Part shown: one piece after another, positions 1 to 10,831 of the stretch
Position numbering within the stretch: position 1 is the first letter of the stretch
How the letters are laid out: every line of letters starts with the position of its first letter
DNA from: an uncultured Collinsella sp.
Lineage (GTDB): Bacteria > Actinomycetota > Coriobacteriia > Coriobacteriales > Coriobacteriaceae
Direction of reading: 5' to 3'
NCBI GenBank assembly: GCA_900758375.1
Contig: CAAERJ010000064.1
Location: 1-39,982 of the forward strand
Length of the DNA: 39,982 bases
Notes under the pieces: model-generated
What the model saw: only the letters and a program-made list of their open reading frames with translations
Database searches by the model: none
Told to the model about the DNA's origin: nothing
Made by a program: the position numbers and the translations under genes

Positions 1-2
1 AA

Positions 3-35
3 GAAGGGGGAGGCCTCGCGGCCTCCCCCTTTTTT
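3..35 (+). terminator. Intrinsic terminator of an upstream off-window gene
   Basis: A perfect 10-bp GC-rich stem (positions 6-15 with 20-29, loop TCGC) is followed directly by six T residues at 30-35. It points along the plus strand and so probably ends a transcript entering from the left edge. It also isolates coaE from that transcript. Confidence 0.9.
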
Positions 36-103
36 GCGTTTGGTCGAGAGTTGTAGTACAAGAATTCGCCTTCGTTTAGCTTGTCTTACTGTTTGGCTGT
101 AAT

Positions 104-134
104 TTGAGTCCTTCTTTTGTATTTGCGCGATAAT
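104..134 (+). promoter_or_regulatory. Possible promoter for the coaE operon
   Basis: TTGAGT at 104-109 and GATAAT at 129-134 are separated by 19 bases, slightly longer than ideal. The pair lies between the upstream terminator and coaE, where a promoter is expected. This is a motif match only. Confidence 0.3.
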
Positions 135-162
135 AACTCCCATTGGCGTTAGGGAGGACTTG

Positions 163-804
163 ATGTTTACCGTTTTTGTCTTGGGCAATATTGCTTCGGG
201 TAAGTCGACTGCCTGCCGCTATCTCGAATCTCGTGGCGCCATGCTTATTGATTTGGATGAGCTTGCCAAATCGCTGTATGTGCCAGGCTCCGATATCGTC
301 AATGCCCTCGCGGAAGAATTCGGTTGGGACATTCTGGACGGGGAGGGCGGCATTCGCCGCAATGTCCTCGCTGCTCGAGCTTTCGCTTCTCCTGATACAG
401 TTGCGCGGCTCAATGGTATCGTTCATCCAGTTCTCATCGAACAACTGTCACTGAGGATTCTTGATCCGGTTTGCTGCACGGTTTCGTCCCCCCGTTATCC
501 CTTTGCGGTTGTCGAGGTTTCTGCTCCGACTGGTTTTGAGGACGCTTTTGGCCTTGCTGATGAAATTCTGGTTATCAGCGCTCCTTTAGCAGTTCGTCGC
601 GAGCGTGCCGTTCATCGTGGTATGGAGCCCTCTGATTTTGATGCTCGCTCTGCATGCCAACCTGATGAGGCTTCGCTTTGCAATCTCGCTACGACGGTAA
701 TCGATAATGCGGCAGGCGATAATTCGCTCTTTGAACAACTGGACGCATGGCTTGCGCGCCATGGCTTCGGGGATGTAGCGGATAAGGAGGAGGCCGATGT
801 CTAA
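163..804 (+). CDS. coaE: Dephospho-CoA kinase
   Basis: Catalyses the last step of coenzyme A synthesis, ATP-dependent phosphorylation of the ribose 3'-hydroxyl of dephospho-CoA, in the cytosol. The protein is 213 residues, close to the family norm. A P-loop GNIASGKST lies at residues 8-16, followed by the LIDLDELAK stretch usual for CoaE. I chose ATG 163 because the strong AGGGAGGA at 151-158 sits 5 nt away; the in-frame TTG at 160 is too close to it. The 3' end overlaps the next gene by 8 nt, which implies translational coupling with the lytic transglycosylase. The C-terminal half diverges more than the P-loop region, but no other family fits better. Confidence 0.9.
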   Translation: MFTVFVLGNIASGKSTACRYLESRGAMLIDLDELAKSLYVPGSDIVNALAEEFGWDILDGEGGIRRNVLAARAFASPDTVARLNGIVHPVLIEQLSLRILDPVCCTVSSPRYPFAVVEVSAPTGFEDAFGLADEILVISAPLAVRRERAVHRGMEPSDFDARSACQPDEASLCNLATTVIDNAAGDNSLFEQLDAWLARHGFGDVADKEEADV

Positions 805-1378
805 GACACGTTTCTTTACGTGGTATCGCGTGGCGCCACTTGCCGTTATGTTCGTCTTCGGCCTTATTTCGCTCGTCTACTCGTATGCTCCTGCCGCCTT
901 CTTTAAGCCTTTGTATCCGATTGACTACGAGGCGTACGTAAAGCAATCGAGCATTTCGCACAATCTCGATCCGTATCTGGTGTGTGCTGTCATAAAGTCG
1001 GAATCGAATTGGAATCCCGAGGCTGAGTCGAATCAAGGCGCTCAGGGATTGATGCAGCTGATGCCCGAGACTGCTCAGGATATGATTGCCAAGGGTCTTG
1101 TCGATGGTAGCGAGTATTCAGCCGACAACCTTAACGATCCCGCTACGAACATCGAGTTTGGCTGTGCGTATCTTTCGTATCTTCTAACGTATTTTAACGG
1201 GTCGACTGACAGTGCCATTGCCGCCTATAACGCCGGCATGGGCAATGTCGACGGATGGGCGCAGCAGAGCACGTCGCTTCATAATGCAATCACTTTTCCC
1301 GAGACGCAGGCGTATCTGATTCGTGTCAATAATGCCTGGGTTCGCTACAAGACCCTCTATCCCGATCGGTTCGTATAG
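797..1378 (+). CDS. Membrane-anchored lytic transglycosylase (SLT domain)
   Basis: Predicted peptidoglycan lytic transglycosylase that cleaves the MurNAc-GlcNAc bond outside the membrane. The 193-residue protein has one N-terminal hydrophobic segment (about residues 12-34, an uncleaved anchor or signal). A goose-lysozyme/Slt-type domain follows, with the catalytic Glu69 in VIKSESNWNP, then the GAQGLMQLMP motif (81-90) and the AAYNAG motif near residue 145. It begins 8 nt inside coaE with an AAGGAGG site at 784-790. A shared transcript with coaE is likely; a functional link is not obvious. The family call is secure, the precise substrate role is not. Confidence 0.88.
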   Translation: MSKTRFFTWYRVAPLAVMFVFGLISLVYSYAPAAFFKPLYPIDYEAYVKQSSISHNLDPYLVCAVIKSESNWNPEAESNQGAQGLMQLMPETAQDMIAKGLVDGSEYSADNLNDPATNIEFGCAYLSYLLTYFNGSTDSAIAAYNAGMGNVDGWAQQSTSLHNAITFPETQAYLIRVNNAWVRYKTLYPDRFV

Positions 1379-1398
1379 GACTATGCCTGCCGCCTGCG

Positions 1399-1404
1399 TA
1401 TACT
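1399..1404 (+). promoter_or_regulatory. -10 element TATACT upstream of uvrB
   Basis: TATACT lies 25 nt before the uvrB start in a 51-nt gap. I see no convincing -35 hexamer. The same TA[TA]ACT word occurs before uvrA, ybaK, rapZ and oppB in this window, which strengthens the reading. Confidence 0.45.
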
Positions 1405-1429
1405 GCAGATATATGAGTTAGGAGTATCC

Positions 1430-3670
<2,241 letters not shown>

Positions 3671-3717
3671 CGAACAGGCCCCGAGTTCCCTGTGGAGCTC
3701 GGGGCCTGTATCGTTCG
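3671..3717. terminator. Hairpin between convergent uvrB and FAD dehydrogenase genes
   Basis: A perfect 12-bp stem (3674-3685 with 3698-3709, ACAGGCCCCGAG and its complement, 12-nt loop) is extended by CGAAC/GTTCG at 3671-3675 and 3713-3717. It lies exactly between two convergent stop codons and could serve both strands. No T-tract follows on either side, so termination efficiency is uncertain. Confidence 0.55.
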
Positions 3718-3735
3718 AACGCGGGATTTCGTACG

Positions 3736-5376
3736 CTAGAGGTCTGCGATCAGGGCTTCGGCGCAACGGATGCCATCGGTAGCGGCGCTCATGATTCCTC
3801 CGGCATATCCGGCTCCCTCGCCGCAAGGGTAGAGCCCCGGGGTCGATACAGCATGGCATTGCCGGTCTCGAGTAACGGTGACCGGAGAGCTCGAGCGTGT
3901 TTCAACACCGGTGAGGACGGCATCGGGATGGTCGTAGCCACGCAGTTTTTTGCCGAGCAAGGGAATTCCCAGACGAAGCGACTCGATGATATGTTGCGGC
4001 AATGACTCATCGATTGCTGTCCAAGTCACGCCGAGCGGATAGGTGGGCTTTACCTTGCCGCATGTCGTGCTGGCGCGTTCTGCAAGGAAATCGCCGACGA
4101 GCTGTGCCGGTGCGTTCCAGTTGGAGCCGCCAAGGCGATAGGCAGCCCGCTCGCAAATGCGCTGGAGTTCTACGCCTGCAAGAGGATCATCGCTGGGGAG
4201 ATCATCGGGCGTGACGTTAACGAGGAGAGCGGCGTTTGCGTTGCGGCCGGCGCGGGCGTTGAGACTGGCGCCGTTGACGCACAGATGGCCGGGCTCTGAA
4301 GAGGCGGCGACAACCTGTCCGCCGGGACACATGCAGAATGAGAACACACTGCGGCCGTTGGGAAGATGGGCAACGAGCTTATAGGGGGCTGCTCCGAGCG
4401 CGGGATGACCCGCTGCGGGGCCATATTGCGCCCGATCGATATCACGCTGCGGGTGTTCGATGCGAACGCCCATGGCAAACGTCTTTTGAGCGAGGGCGAC
4501 ATGATGGGTTTTGAGAACCTCGAATACGTCGCGGGCAGAATGACCGCAAGCAAGGATGAGATGCTTTGTGTTGATTGACTCGCTTGTCGCGTCGTGGGAC
4601 GACTGGATGTCGATACCGACAATGGTGCCAGACGCGTCGATGCGAATGTCGACGAGCTTCGTTCGATAACGGACGACACCTCCGAGCTGCTCGATGCGCT
4701 GGGATATAGCGGTGACAACTGTGGGAAGGATGTCGGAGCCAATGTGCGGCTTGGCATCCCACAGAATATCGCGGGGCGCACCCGCCTCGACGAAGGTCTC
4801 GAGGATAAGGCGATGGGCGGGATTTTTGGTTCCCGTATTGAGCTTGCCGTCCGAGAAGGTCCCCGCGCCGCCCAGACCAAACTGGATATTGCTCTCGGGG
4901 TCGAGGATGCGCTCCTTTAGAAAGAGGTCGATCGCATGTGAGCGGCGAAATGCCGGGTCGCCGCGCTCGATGAGCAAGGGCTTAAGACCTGCTTCGGCGA
5001 GCGTAAGCGCAGCGAAAAGGCCGGCGCATCCGGCGCCGACAACGACAGGGCGTTCTTGAGGTGCGTCGGAGACGGGGGTGGGGAATGAAGACCCATCGTC
5101 TTCTATCGCGCGTACGCGCGAGCGGTCACGCTCGGCAACGCTGTCGACCGCTTCTCGCTCGAGGTGGGGACTAGTCAGCTCAACACGAAAGCTTAGGATA
5201 AAATGGACGTCTCGTTTTTTGCGGGCGTCGATTGACTTGCGGTGGAGCTCGATGGACTTGATCTCGGAGTCCTTGCAACGTAGGACGCGCTTGGCGACTC
5301 GCTTGCCAACAATGAGGCAGGCATTTTCATCGCCGGCTTCATCGAGCGACGCGTTGACTTGGGTGATTTCGATCAT
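3736..5376 (-). CDS. FAD-dependent dehydrogenase, COG2509 type
   Basis: A 546-residue flavoprotein with an N-terminal alpha/beta region (about 1-105) before the FAD Rossmann fold, whose GAGCAG motif is at residues 114-119. The long run around NIQFGLGGAGTFSDGKLNT is characteristic of the COG2509 family of uncharacterised FAD-dependent dehydrogenases, and the C-terminus carries the GEGAGYAGGI motif that closes the FAD site. Physiological substrate unknown. I chose ATG at 5376 because TAAGGAGAC lies just upstream on the minus strand; an open frame extends further but only through the preceding hairpin. It follows a BaiN-like gene in the same direction, with a terminator-like stem between them. 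Confidence 0.85.
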   Translation of the reverse strand: MIEITQVNASLDEAGDENACLIVGKRVAKRVLRCKDSEIKSIELHRKSIDARKKRDVHFILSFRVELTSPHLEREAVDSVAERDRSRVRAIEDDGSSFPTPVSDAPQERPVVVGAGCAGLFAALTLAEAGLKPLLIERGDPAFRRSHAIDLFLKERILDPESNIQFGLGGAGTFSDGKLNTGTKNPAHRLILETFVEAGAPRDILWDAKPHIGSDILPTVVTAISQRIEQLGGVVRYRTKLVDIRIDASGTIVGIDIQSSHDATSESINTKHLILACGHSARDVFEVLKTHHVALAQKTFAMGVRIEHPQRDIDRAQYGPAAGHPALGAAPYKLVAHLPNGRSVFSFCMCPGGQVVAASSEPGHLCVNGASLNARAGRNANAALLVNVTPDDLPSDDPLAGVELQRICERAAYRLGGSNWNAPAQLVGDFLAERASTTCGKVKPTYPLGVTWTAIDESLPQHIIESLRLGIPLLGKKLRGYDHPDAVLTGVETRSSSPVTVTRDRQCHAVSTPGLYPCGEGAGYAGGIMSAATDGIRCAEALIADL

Positions 5377-5402
5377 CGAGGTCTCCTTAGAGGCAAGAAA
5401 GA

Positions 5403-5426
5403 GGCCGTCCGGTATCCCAGACGGCC
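5403..5426 (-). terminator. Terminator-like hairpin after the BaiN-type gene
   Basis: On the minus strand a 7-bp GGCCGTC/GACGGCC stem (10-nt loop) is followed by a T-rich TCTTTCTT. It lies between the BaiN-like stop and the ribosome site of the next gene, so it would end or attenuate the Mrp-BaiN transcript. A TATAAT on the minus strand (5446 to 5441) just upstream could start a separate transcript of the FAD dehydrogenase, but has no good -35. Confidence 0.6.
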
Positions 5427-5456
5427 CGAATGCGTTTTTGATTATAGACTGCGCGG

Positions 5457-6728
5457 CTACAGGCTGCTTGCAGCGCGAATGCCCGAGAGCCAGGCCCACG
5501 CAAGGTTAAAGCCTCCGCAATCGGCGTCGATGTCGAGCGCTTCTCCGCAGACGTAAAGCGGGGCGCCTGTGGTGCTGTTCACGTAAAGATTGGGTGTCGA
5601 GACGCACTCGATAGATATGCCGCCACGCGTGACCTGTGCTGAGCGCTCCTCTGCCGTCCCTTCGACGGACAGTTTAAAGTGCTTGAGGATTGAGACCAGG
5701 TGGATGACATCGCGCGAGCCGGGATGGCACCGCTCGAATGCCGTACAGACGACGTGTGAGAGCTGCGGGGCGAGCATGCCGTCAAGCCAGTGGGAGTTTC
5801 GGGGCGAAAAATCGCCGAGCACGTTGACACGCTGCTCGAGCGTATCGAGCAGCTCATCTTTGGAGAAATCTGGAAAGAAGTCGATCAGAACAGTGTCGCC
5901 CTGGTTGATACGGCGAGAGAGATTGAAGGCGGCGACGCCTGAGATGCCGAAGGCACGGAACAGCACTTCGCCATCTTCTCGCCAGAGCTCTTCGTGGCTG
6001 CGCGAGAGCGTTAAGCGGGCTCGGACGCGCAGACCATCCAGAGTTCCGAGTGCCGTCCGGTCGCCGACGACTGATGCCGATACGGGGCACAGGACGGGGC
6101 GCAGGGGCGTCAAGGGAAGGCTAAACACCTCGGCGATGCCGGTGGGGTTGCCGCCCGTAGCGATAACCACGGCCCTTGCCTGCAGGGCATCGCTCGTGCG
6201 AGGAGTATCGGCTAACGCCTTTCGAAGCGAACGGAGCTCCGTCTTTCGGTCGCCGTGCTTTTTGGGTTTGAGTACATGAGCGGGACGGTCGATCTGAAGC
6301 GTCCAGCCTTCGGAAGCCTTATGAGCCGCAATGACATTAGTCCCGCAGAGTAGGGTGATGCCCAAACGCTCGCATGCATTGAGGAGTGCATCGCGAACCG
6401 ACTCGGCGCGAAGGGAGCGCGGGTATAGGCGGCCTTCCTCACGGATCGTCATGATGCCCAGCGAGGAGAAAAAACTCTCGAGATCTTGCTCGGGTTGGGG
6501 GCCCATGATGGATTCGACAAAGGCGGGGTGGTTATATCGCCGAATGTCGATGGATTCGTTTGAGAGGTTGCAGCGGCCGTTTCCGGTTGCAAGCAGCTTG
6601 AGACCGCAGGCGACGTCGCGCTCGACGGCGCAGACGCTTTTGTCGACACGCGCCGCCGTAATGGCGGCGGCGAGGCCCGAGGCCCCGCCGCCGATCACCA
6701 AGACGTCATAGAAGGCGCTTGCGTTCAC
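5457..6728 (-). CDS. NAD(P)/FAD-dependent oxidoreductase, BaiN/HI0933 family
   Basis: A 423-residue flavoprotein with an N-terminal dinucleotide-binding motif GGGASG (residues 13-18), the family motif ATGNGRCNLSN (about 47-57) that identifies the HI0933/BaiN/RdsA group, a mid-protein VVIATGG and a C-terminal GEALDIDADCGGFNL that completes the FAD site. Members are predicted flavin reductases or dehydrogenases. BaiN itself was linked to bile acid modification in gut clostridia, but many non-bile organisms carry relatives, so I do not claim that role. The start is GTG 6728, immediately after the Mrp stop codon, with GAGG as ribosome site; the two are translationally coupled. The operon link to Mrp is conserved context worth noting. 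Confidence 0.85.
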   Translation of the reverse strand: MNASAFYDVLVIGGGASGLAAAITAARVDKSVCAVERDVACGLKLLATGNGRCNLSNESIDIRRYNHPAFVESIMGPQPEQDLESFFSSLGIMTIREEGRLYPRSLRAESVRDALLNACERLGITLLCGTNVIAAHKASEGWTLQIDRPAHVLKPKKHGDRKTELRSLRKALADTPRTSDALQARAVVIATGGNPTGIAEVFSLPLTPLRPVLCPVSASVVGDRTALGTLDGLRVRARLTLSRSHEELWREDGEVLFRAFGISGVAAFNLSRRINQGDTVLIDFFPDFSKDELLDTLEQRVNVLGDFSPRNSHWLDGMLAPQLSHVVCTAFERCHPGSRDVIHLVSILKHFKLSVEGTAEERSAQVTRGGISIECVSTPNLYVNSTTGAPLYVCGEALDIDADCGGFNLAWAWLSGIRAASSL

Positions 6729-7559
6729 TTAGGCCTCGTCTGTCTTGTGCGGGGCGATGGCCTCAACAGCGGAGACGGCTTGGGGCAGCATGCCGGCGGG
6801 CAGCGCGGTTTCGACTTCTCCCTTGTCGCAGGCTTCGGCGAGCGCGGGATCGATGGGCAGCTGACCAAGGATGTCGAGATGATAGGTCTCGGCGACCTCG
6901 GGAAGATTGCTCTTGCCGAAGACCTCGATCTTCTTGCCGCAGTCGGGGCATTCGATATAGCTCATGTTCTCGACAATGCCCAGAATCGGAACGTTCATCT
7001 TCTCGGCCATGTTGACCGCCTTGGCGACAATCATCGAGACTAAGTCTTGCGGGCTCGTGACGATGACGATGCCATCGACGGGCAGTGACTGGAAGACGGT
7101 GAGTGCGACATCCCCCGTTCCCGGGGGCATATCGACCAGCAGATAGTCGATGGGGCCCCAAGAGGTTTCGCTCCAGAATTGCCTGATGGCGCCGGCGATG
7201 ACCGGACCACGCCAGAGGACGGGATCGGTCTCGTTTTGAAGCAGCAGGTTGGAGCTCATGACCTTGACGCCGTGCTCGGAGATCTCGGGCAGCATAAGGT
7301 TGCCGAGGGCATGGACATGGCGTCCGCTCATGCCGAACATCTTAGGGATAGAGGGGCCGGTAATATCGGCATCGAGGACGCCGACCTTGTGGCCGTGGCG
7401 GGAAAGCTCCGTGGCGATGGCGCCGGTGACGAATGACTTGCCGACGCCGCCCTTACCGGAAAGCACGGCGATAACGCGCTTGACCTCGGACAGCGTATTT
7501 TCCTCAAATTGCGACGGCGACGTTTGCCCGCCGGCTGCCTGTGCGTGCTCGCAACCCAT
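6729..7559 (-). CDS. Mrp/NBP35-family P-loop ATPase (Fe-S carrier type)
   Basis: A 276-residue member of the Mrp/ApbC/NBP35 family, whose characterised relatives bind and transfer iron-sulfur clusters. It shows the deviant Walker A GKGGVGKS at residues 35-42, a VLDADITGPSIP switch region, a VDMPPGTGD motif (about 142-150) and the paired cysteines CPDC at 204-207 that in this family hold a bridging cluster in the dimer. The NBP35-type four-cysteine N-terminus is absent; only Cys3 remains. The start is ATG 7559 with AAAGGAG upstream on the minus strand. It is first in a minus-strand operon with the BaiN-like flavoprotein and divergent from uvrA. Confidence 0.88.
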   Translation of the reverse strand: MGCEHAQAAGGQTSPSQFEENTLSEVKRVIAVLSGKGGVGKSFVTGAIATELSRHGHKVGVLDADITGPSIPKMFGMSGRHVHALGNLMLPEISEHGVKVMSSNLLLQNETDPVLWRGPVIAGAIRQFWSETSWGPIDYLLVDMPPGTGDVALTVFQSLPVDGIVIVTSPQDLVSMIVAKAVNMAEKMNVPILGIVENMSYIECPDCGKKIEVFGKSNLPEVAETYHLDILGQLPIDPALAEACDKGEVETALPAGMLPQAVSAVEAIAPHKTDEA

Positions 7560-7614
7560 GTTTGACTCCTTTGTATATGTTGGGGCCTGAGCCCCGCGGT
7601 GTGACACGAGCGTC

Positions 7615-7620
7615 ATTGTA
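7615..7620 (-). promoter_or_regulatory. Possible -10 element for the mrp operon
   Basis: TACAAT on the minus strand lies about 55 nt before the Mrp start. The sequence 17-18 nt upstream matches -35 poorly. A short GGGGC/GCCCC hairpin occupies the leader at 7582-7595. Weak evidence, given only because a promoter must lie in this divergent gap. Confidence 0.3.
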
Positions 7621-7743
7621 CCCTCGTTTGCGAGCGGGAGACATTCATGATGCGTGGTAGCCGATCGACGGTATTCGAAAGTACGGACCGAGCGTGCAGT
7701 CTGCGGCGTCAGACAACGCAAAAGGTCTGCGAATCTTGTATTA

Positions 7744-7757
7744 CGAACATCTGTGCG
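7744..7757. promoter_or_regulatory. Candidate LexA (SOS) box upstream of uvrA
   Basis: CGAACATCTGTGCG matches the Gram-positive/actinobacterial LexA palindrome CGAAC-N4-GTTCG with a single mismatch in the right half-site. It lies 61 nt before the uvrA start and directly upstream of the TAAACT -10 candidate, where bound repressor would block polymerase. uvrA is a classic SOS gene, which raises the prior. Confidence 0.6.
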
Positions 7758-7769
7758 CGTCGAGTGCGC

Positions 7770-7775
7770 TAAACT
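7770..7775 (+). promoter_or_regulatory. -10 element TAAACT upstream of uvrA
   Basis: TAAACT sits 43 nt before the uvrA ATG. The corresponding -35 position overlaps the candidate LexA box and is not consensus. It belongs to the TA[TA]ACT series seen before several genes here. Confidence 0.45.
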
Positions 7776-7818
7776 CATCGTCAGTGTGATTTGAAGTTGT
7801 AGGAGGCAAGGAGCTTCC

Positions 7819-10698
7819 ATGTCTGATTCTTCTATCGTTATTCGCGGCGCGCGCGAGCATAACCTGCGCGATATCGATGTTTCCATTCCGCGTGACCAGC
7901 TCGTGGTCATAACCGGTCTTTCCGGATCGGGCAAGAGCTCGCTGGCGTTCGATACCATCTATGCCGAGGGCCAGCGCCGTTACGTCGAGAGCCTTTCGAG
8001 CTATGCGCGTCAGTTTTTGGGCCAGATGGACAAGCCCGATCTGGACTCGATTGACGGCCTGTCGCCGGCTGTGTCGATCGATCAGAAGACGACATCCAAA
8101 AACCCACGCTCGACGGTGGGCACCGTAACCGAGATTTACGACTATCTGCGTCTGCTGTTTGCTCGCGTGGGAACGCCGCACTGTCCTGAGTGCGGTCGTG
8201 TCATTGAGCGTCAGACGACCGATCAGGTCGCCGATAAGGTGCTGGCAGCGGGGGAGGGCCGTCGCGCGTTTGTGTTGGCGCCGGTGGTTCGTGGACGCAA
8301 GGGCGAATATGCCAAGCTGTTTGAGGACCTGCGTGCGGAGGGCTTTAGCCGTGTGCGCGTCGACGGCGAGGTGCGCTCGCTTGACGACCCTATCGACCTG
8401 GACAAGAAGTTCAAACACGACATTGAGGTCGTGGTCGACCGTATCGTGATTCGAGAGAACTCCCTGGGTCGCATTGCCGAGTCCGTTGAGCAGGCGACGG
8501 CACTGGCGCACGGTAACGTGAACGTGTACATGCTGCCCGACCGCGACGCTCCCGAGGGAACCGAGGGCGAGCTGCTGGAGTATTCGCTGGCACTGGCGTG
8601 CCCGGAGCACGGGCATTCCATCGACGACCTGCAGCCGCGCGATTTCTCGTTCAATGCGCCCTATGGTGCATGTCCCGAGTGCGATGGCCTGGGCTTTAAA
8701 AAGACAGTCGATGCCGAGGCGCTGATTGAAGACCCCTCAAAGTCGATTGCCGACGGAGTCTTTGGCAGCCTGTTCGGCAATTCCAACTATTATCCGCAGA
8801 TTTTTGCTGCGGTCTGCAAACACTTTAAGGTGAGTGCCGAGACGCCATGGGAGGACCTGCCCCCACGGGTGCGTCGTGCGTTTTTGGATGGCATGGGCGA
8901 CACGAAGATTTCGGTCGACTATCAAAAGCTCGATGGGCGTCGCAGCCAGTGGGACACTAAGTTCTCGGGCGTGCGCAACATCCTGTACGAGCGCTACAAC
9001 GAGACGACGAACGAGAACACCAGAGCTCGCTTGGAGAAATACATTCGCGAAGAGCCATGCTCGAGCTGTCACGGTGCTCGCCTGCGCCCCGAGATGCTTG
9101 CCGTCACCGTGGGCGGCAAGTCCATTTACGATGTCTGCTGCCTGTCGTGTCGCGAGTCGCTCGAGTTTTTTGAGGGCCTGGAGCTTACCGAGCGCCAGCA
9201 GTTTATCGGCGGGCGCATTGTCAAGGAAATCCTGGAGCGCCTGCGTTTTCTGGTCGATGTCGGACTCGACTATCTGACGCTCGATCGCGCCTCGGCGACG
9301 CTTTCCGGCGGCGAGGCGCAGCGCATTCGCCTGGCAACGCAGATCGGTGCCGGCCTCATGGGCGTTCTGTACATTCTGGACGAGCCGTCGATCGGCCTTC
9401 ACCAACGCGACAACGAGCGCCTGATCAAGACGCTCGAGCGCTTGCGCGATATCGGTAATACCGTTATCGTCGTCGAGCACGACGAAGATACAATTCGCGC
9501 TGCAGACTACGTGATCGATATGGGTCCCGGTGCGGGCGTTAACGGCGGACACGTGGTCGCCGCGGGAACGCCTGCCGATATCATGGCATGCCCCGATTCC
9601 ATGACGGGTGCTTATTTGACCGGCAAGCGGATGATCCGCGTGCCCGAAGAGCGCCGCAAGCCCGGCCGCGGCTGTCTTAAGATTACGGGCGCTCGCGCTA
9701 ACAACCTCAAAAACGTTACCGCCAAGATTGAGTTCGGTACGCTTACGGTCGTTACCGGTGTTTCGGGATCGGGCAAGAGCTCCCTGGTCACCGATACGAT
9801 TGCGCCCGCGCTTACGAATGCCATCCATCGTTCGACGCGTCCCGTGGGGCCGTACAAGAAGATTGAGGGCATTGAGTGCATCGATAAGGTAATCGATATC
9901 GACCAGTCACCGATCGGTCGCACGCCGCGTTCGAACCCTGCGACCTATATTGGCCTGTGGGATGATCTGCGTGCGCTGTTTGCAAGCACGCCGGAGTCGA
10001 AGGCGCGCGGCTACTCGCCGGGACGTTTCTCCTTTAACGTAAGCGGCGGTCGCTGCGAGGCGTGCAAAGGCGATGGCCAGATCAAGATCGAGATGCACTT
10101 CCTTCCCGATATCTATGTCCCCTGTGAGGTATGTGGCGGCAAGCGTTATAACCGCGAGACACTCGAGGTTACCTACCGCGGCAAGACAATCTCGGACGTG
10201 CTCGACATGAGCGTGGCCGAGGCGCTGGCTTTCTTTGGGAATATCCCGCAGATTAAGCGCAAACTGCAGACCCTATATGACGTGGGTCTGGGCTACGTGA
10301 GCTTGGGCCAGCCGGCAACGACGCTTTCGGGTGGCGAGGCGCAGCGCGTGAAGCTCGCCAAGGAGCTTCATCGCCGTCAGACAGGCAAGACGTTCTACAT
10401 TTTGGACGAGCCCACAACCGGCCTTCATTTTGAGGATGTTCGCCAGCTGCTCGACGTGTTGCAACGCCTGGTCGATGCGGGCAACACAGTTCTGGTGATC
10501 GAGCACAACCTTGATGTCATCAAGGTTGCCGACCGCCTGATCGATATGGGTCCCGAGGGCGGCAATGGCGGCGGAACCGTCGTGGTCTCAGGCACGCCGG
10601 AGCAAGTCGCGGCATGTTCGCAGAGCTACACGGGCAAGTTCTTGGCGCCGTTGCTCAAGCGCGACCGTGAGCGTCAGGCGCAGCTCGACGCGCAGTAA
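7819..10698 (+). CDS. uvrA: Excinuclease ABC subunit A
   Basis: Damage-recognition ATPase of nucleotide excision repair; a dimer that scans DNA and loads UvrB. The 959-residue protein has the full UvrA plan: first Walker A GLSGSGKS (33-40), an inserted CPEC-x-CPEC zinc and UvrB-binding region, ABC signature LSGGEAQRI, Walker B ILDEPSIGLH, second Walker A GVSGSGKS (647-654), the C-terminal zinc finger with CEAC and CEVC pairs that contacts DNA, and a second LSGGEAQRV with ILDEPTTGLH. The start is ATG 7819 with AAGGAG upstream. It probably forms a single-gene unit, with a putative SOS box in front and a hairpin after. Confidence 0.98.
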   Translation: MSDSSIVIRGAREHNLRDIDVSIPRDQLVVITGLSGSGKSSLAFDTIYAEGQRRYVESLSSYARQFLGQMDKPDLDSIDGLSPAVSIDQKTTSKNPRSTVGTVTEIYDYLRLLFARVGTPHCPECGRVIERQTTDQVADKVLAAGEGRRAFVLAPVVRGRKGEYAKLFEDLRAEGFSRVRVDGEVRSLDDPIDLDKKFKHDIEVVVDRIVIRENSLGRIAESVEQATALAHGNVNVYMLPDRDAPEGTEGELLEYSLALACPEHGHSIDDLQPRDFSFNAPYGACPECDGLGFKKTVDAEALIEDPSKSIADGVFGSLFGNSNYYPQIFAAVCKHFKVSAETPWEDLPPRVRRAFLDGMGDTKISVDYQKLDGRRSQWDTKFSGVRNILYERYNETTNENTRARLEKYIREEPCSSCHGARLRPEMLAVTVGGKSIYDVCCLSCRESLEFFEGLELTERQQFIGGRIVKEILERLRFLVDVGLDYLTLDRASATLSGGEAQRIRLATQIGAGLMGVLYILDEPSIGLHQRDNERLIKTLERLRDIGNTVIVVEHDEDTIRAADYVIDMGPGAGVNGGHVVAAGTPADIMACPDSMTGAYLTGKRMIRVPEERRKPGRGCLKITGARANNLKNVTAKIEFGTLTVVTGVSGSGKSSLVTDTIAPALTNAIHRSTRPVGPYKKIEGIECIDKVIDIDQSPIGRTPRSNPATYIGLWDDLRALFASTPESKARGYSPGRFSFNVSGGRCEACKGDGQIKIEMHFLPDIYVPCEVCGGKRYNRETLEVTYRGKTISDVLDMSVAEALAFFGNIPQIKRKLQTLYDVGLGYVSLGQPATTLSGGEAQRVKLAKELHRRQTGKTFYILDEPTTGLHFEDVRQLLDVLQRLVDAGNTVLVIEHNLDVIKVADRLIDMGPEGGNGGGTVVVSGTPEQVAACSQSYTGKFLAPLLKRDRERQAQLDAQ

Positions 10699-10718
10699 AG
10701 AGACGTTGTAGTACCGAC

Positions 10719-10749
10719 GCGCCACCGATTCCTCCTGATTCGGTGGCGC
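10719..10749 (+). terminator. Hairpin downstream of uvrA
   Basis: A perfect 10-bp stem GCGCCACCGA (10719-10728) with TCGGTGGCGC (10740-10749) has an 11-nt loop and is followed by a weak TTCTGTGT tract. It probably ends the uvrA transcript. Confidence 0.65.
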
Positions 10750-10788
10750 TTCTGTGTGTCGAGATGGCATATGCGGCGGAATTGGCCC

Positions 10789-10794
10789 TATACT
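10789..10794 (+). promoter_or_regulatory. -10 element TATACT upstream of ybaK
   Basis: TATACT lies 37 nt before the ybaK start, downstream of the uvrA hairpin, with TGGCAT as a poor -35 at 18-nt spacing. It would drive ybaK, murJ and uvrC. Confidence 0.45.
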
Positions 10795-10831
10795 TAATCC
10801 TTGCGTCGCTCTGCGAGGGAAAGGATGTGCC

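Noticed and set aside
5441..5446. Perfect TATAAT on the minus strand as a firm promoter for the FAD dehydrogenase
   Set aside because: The -35 position holds AAGCAG and a terminator-like stem lies between it and the gene. It is kept only as a possibility in the terminator entry.
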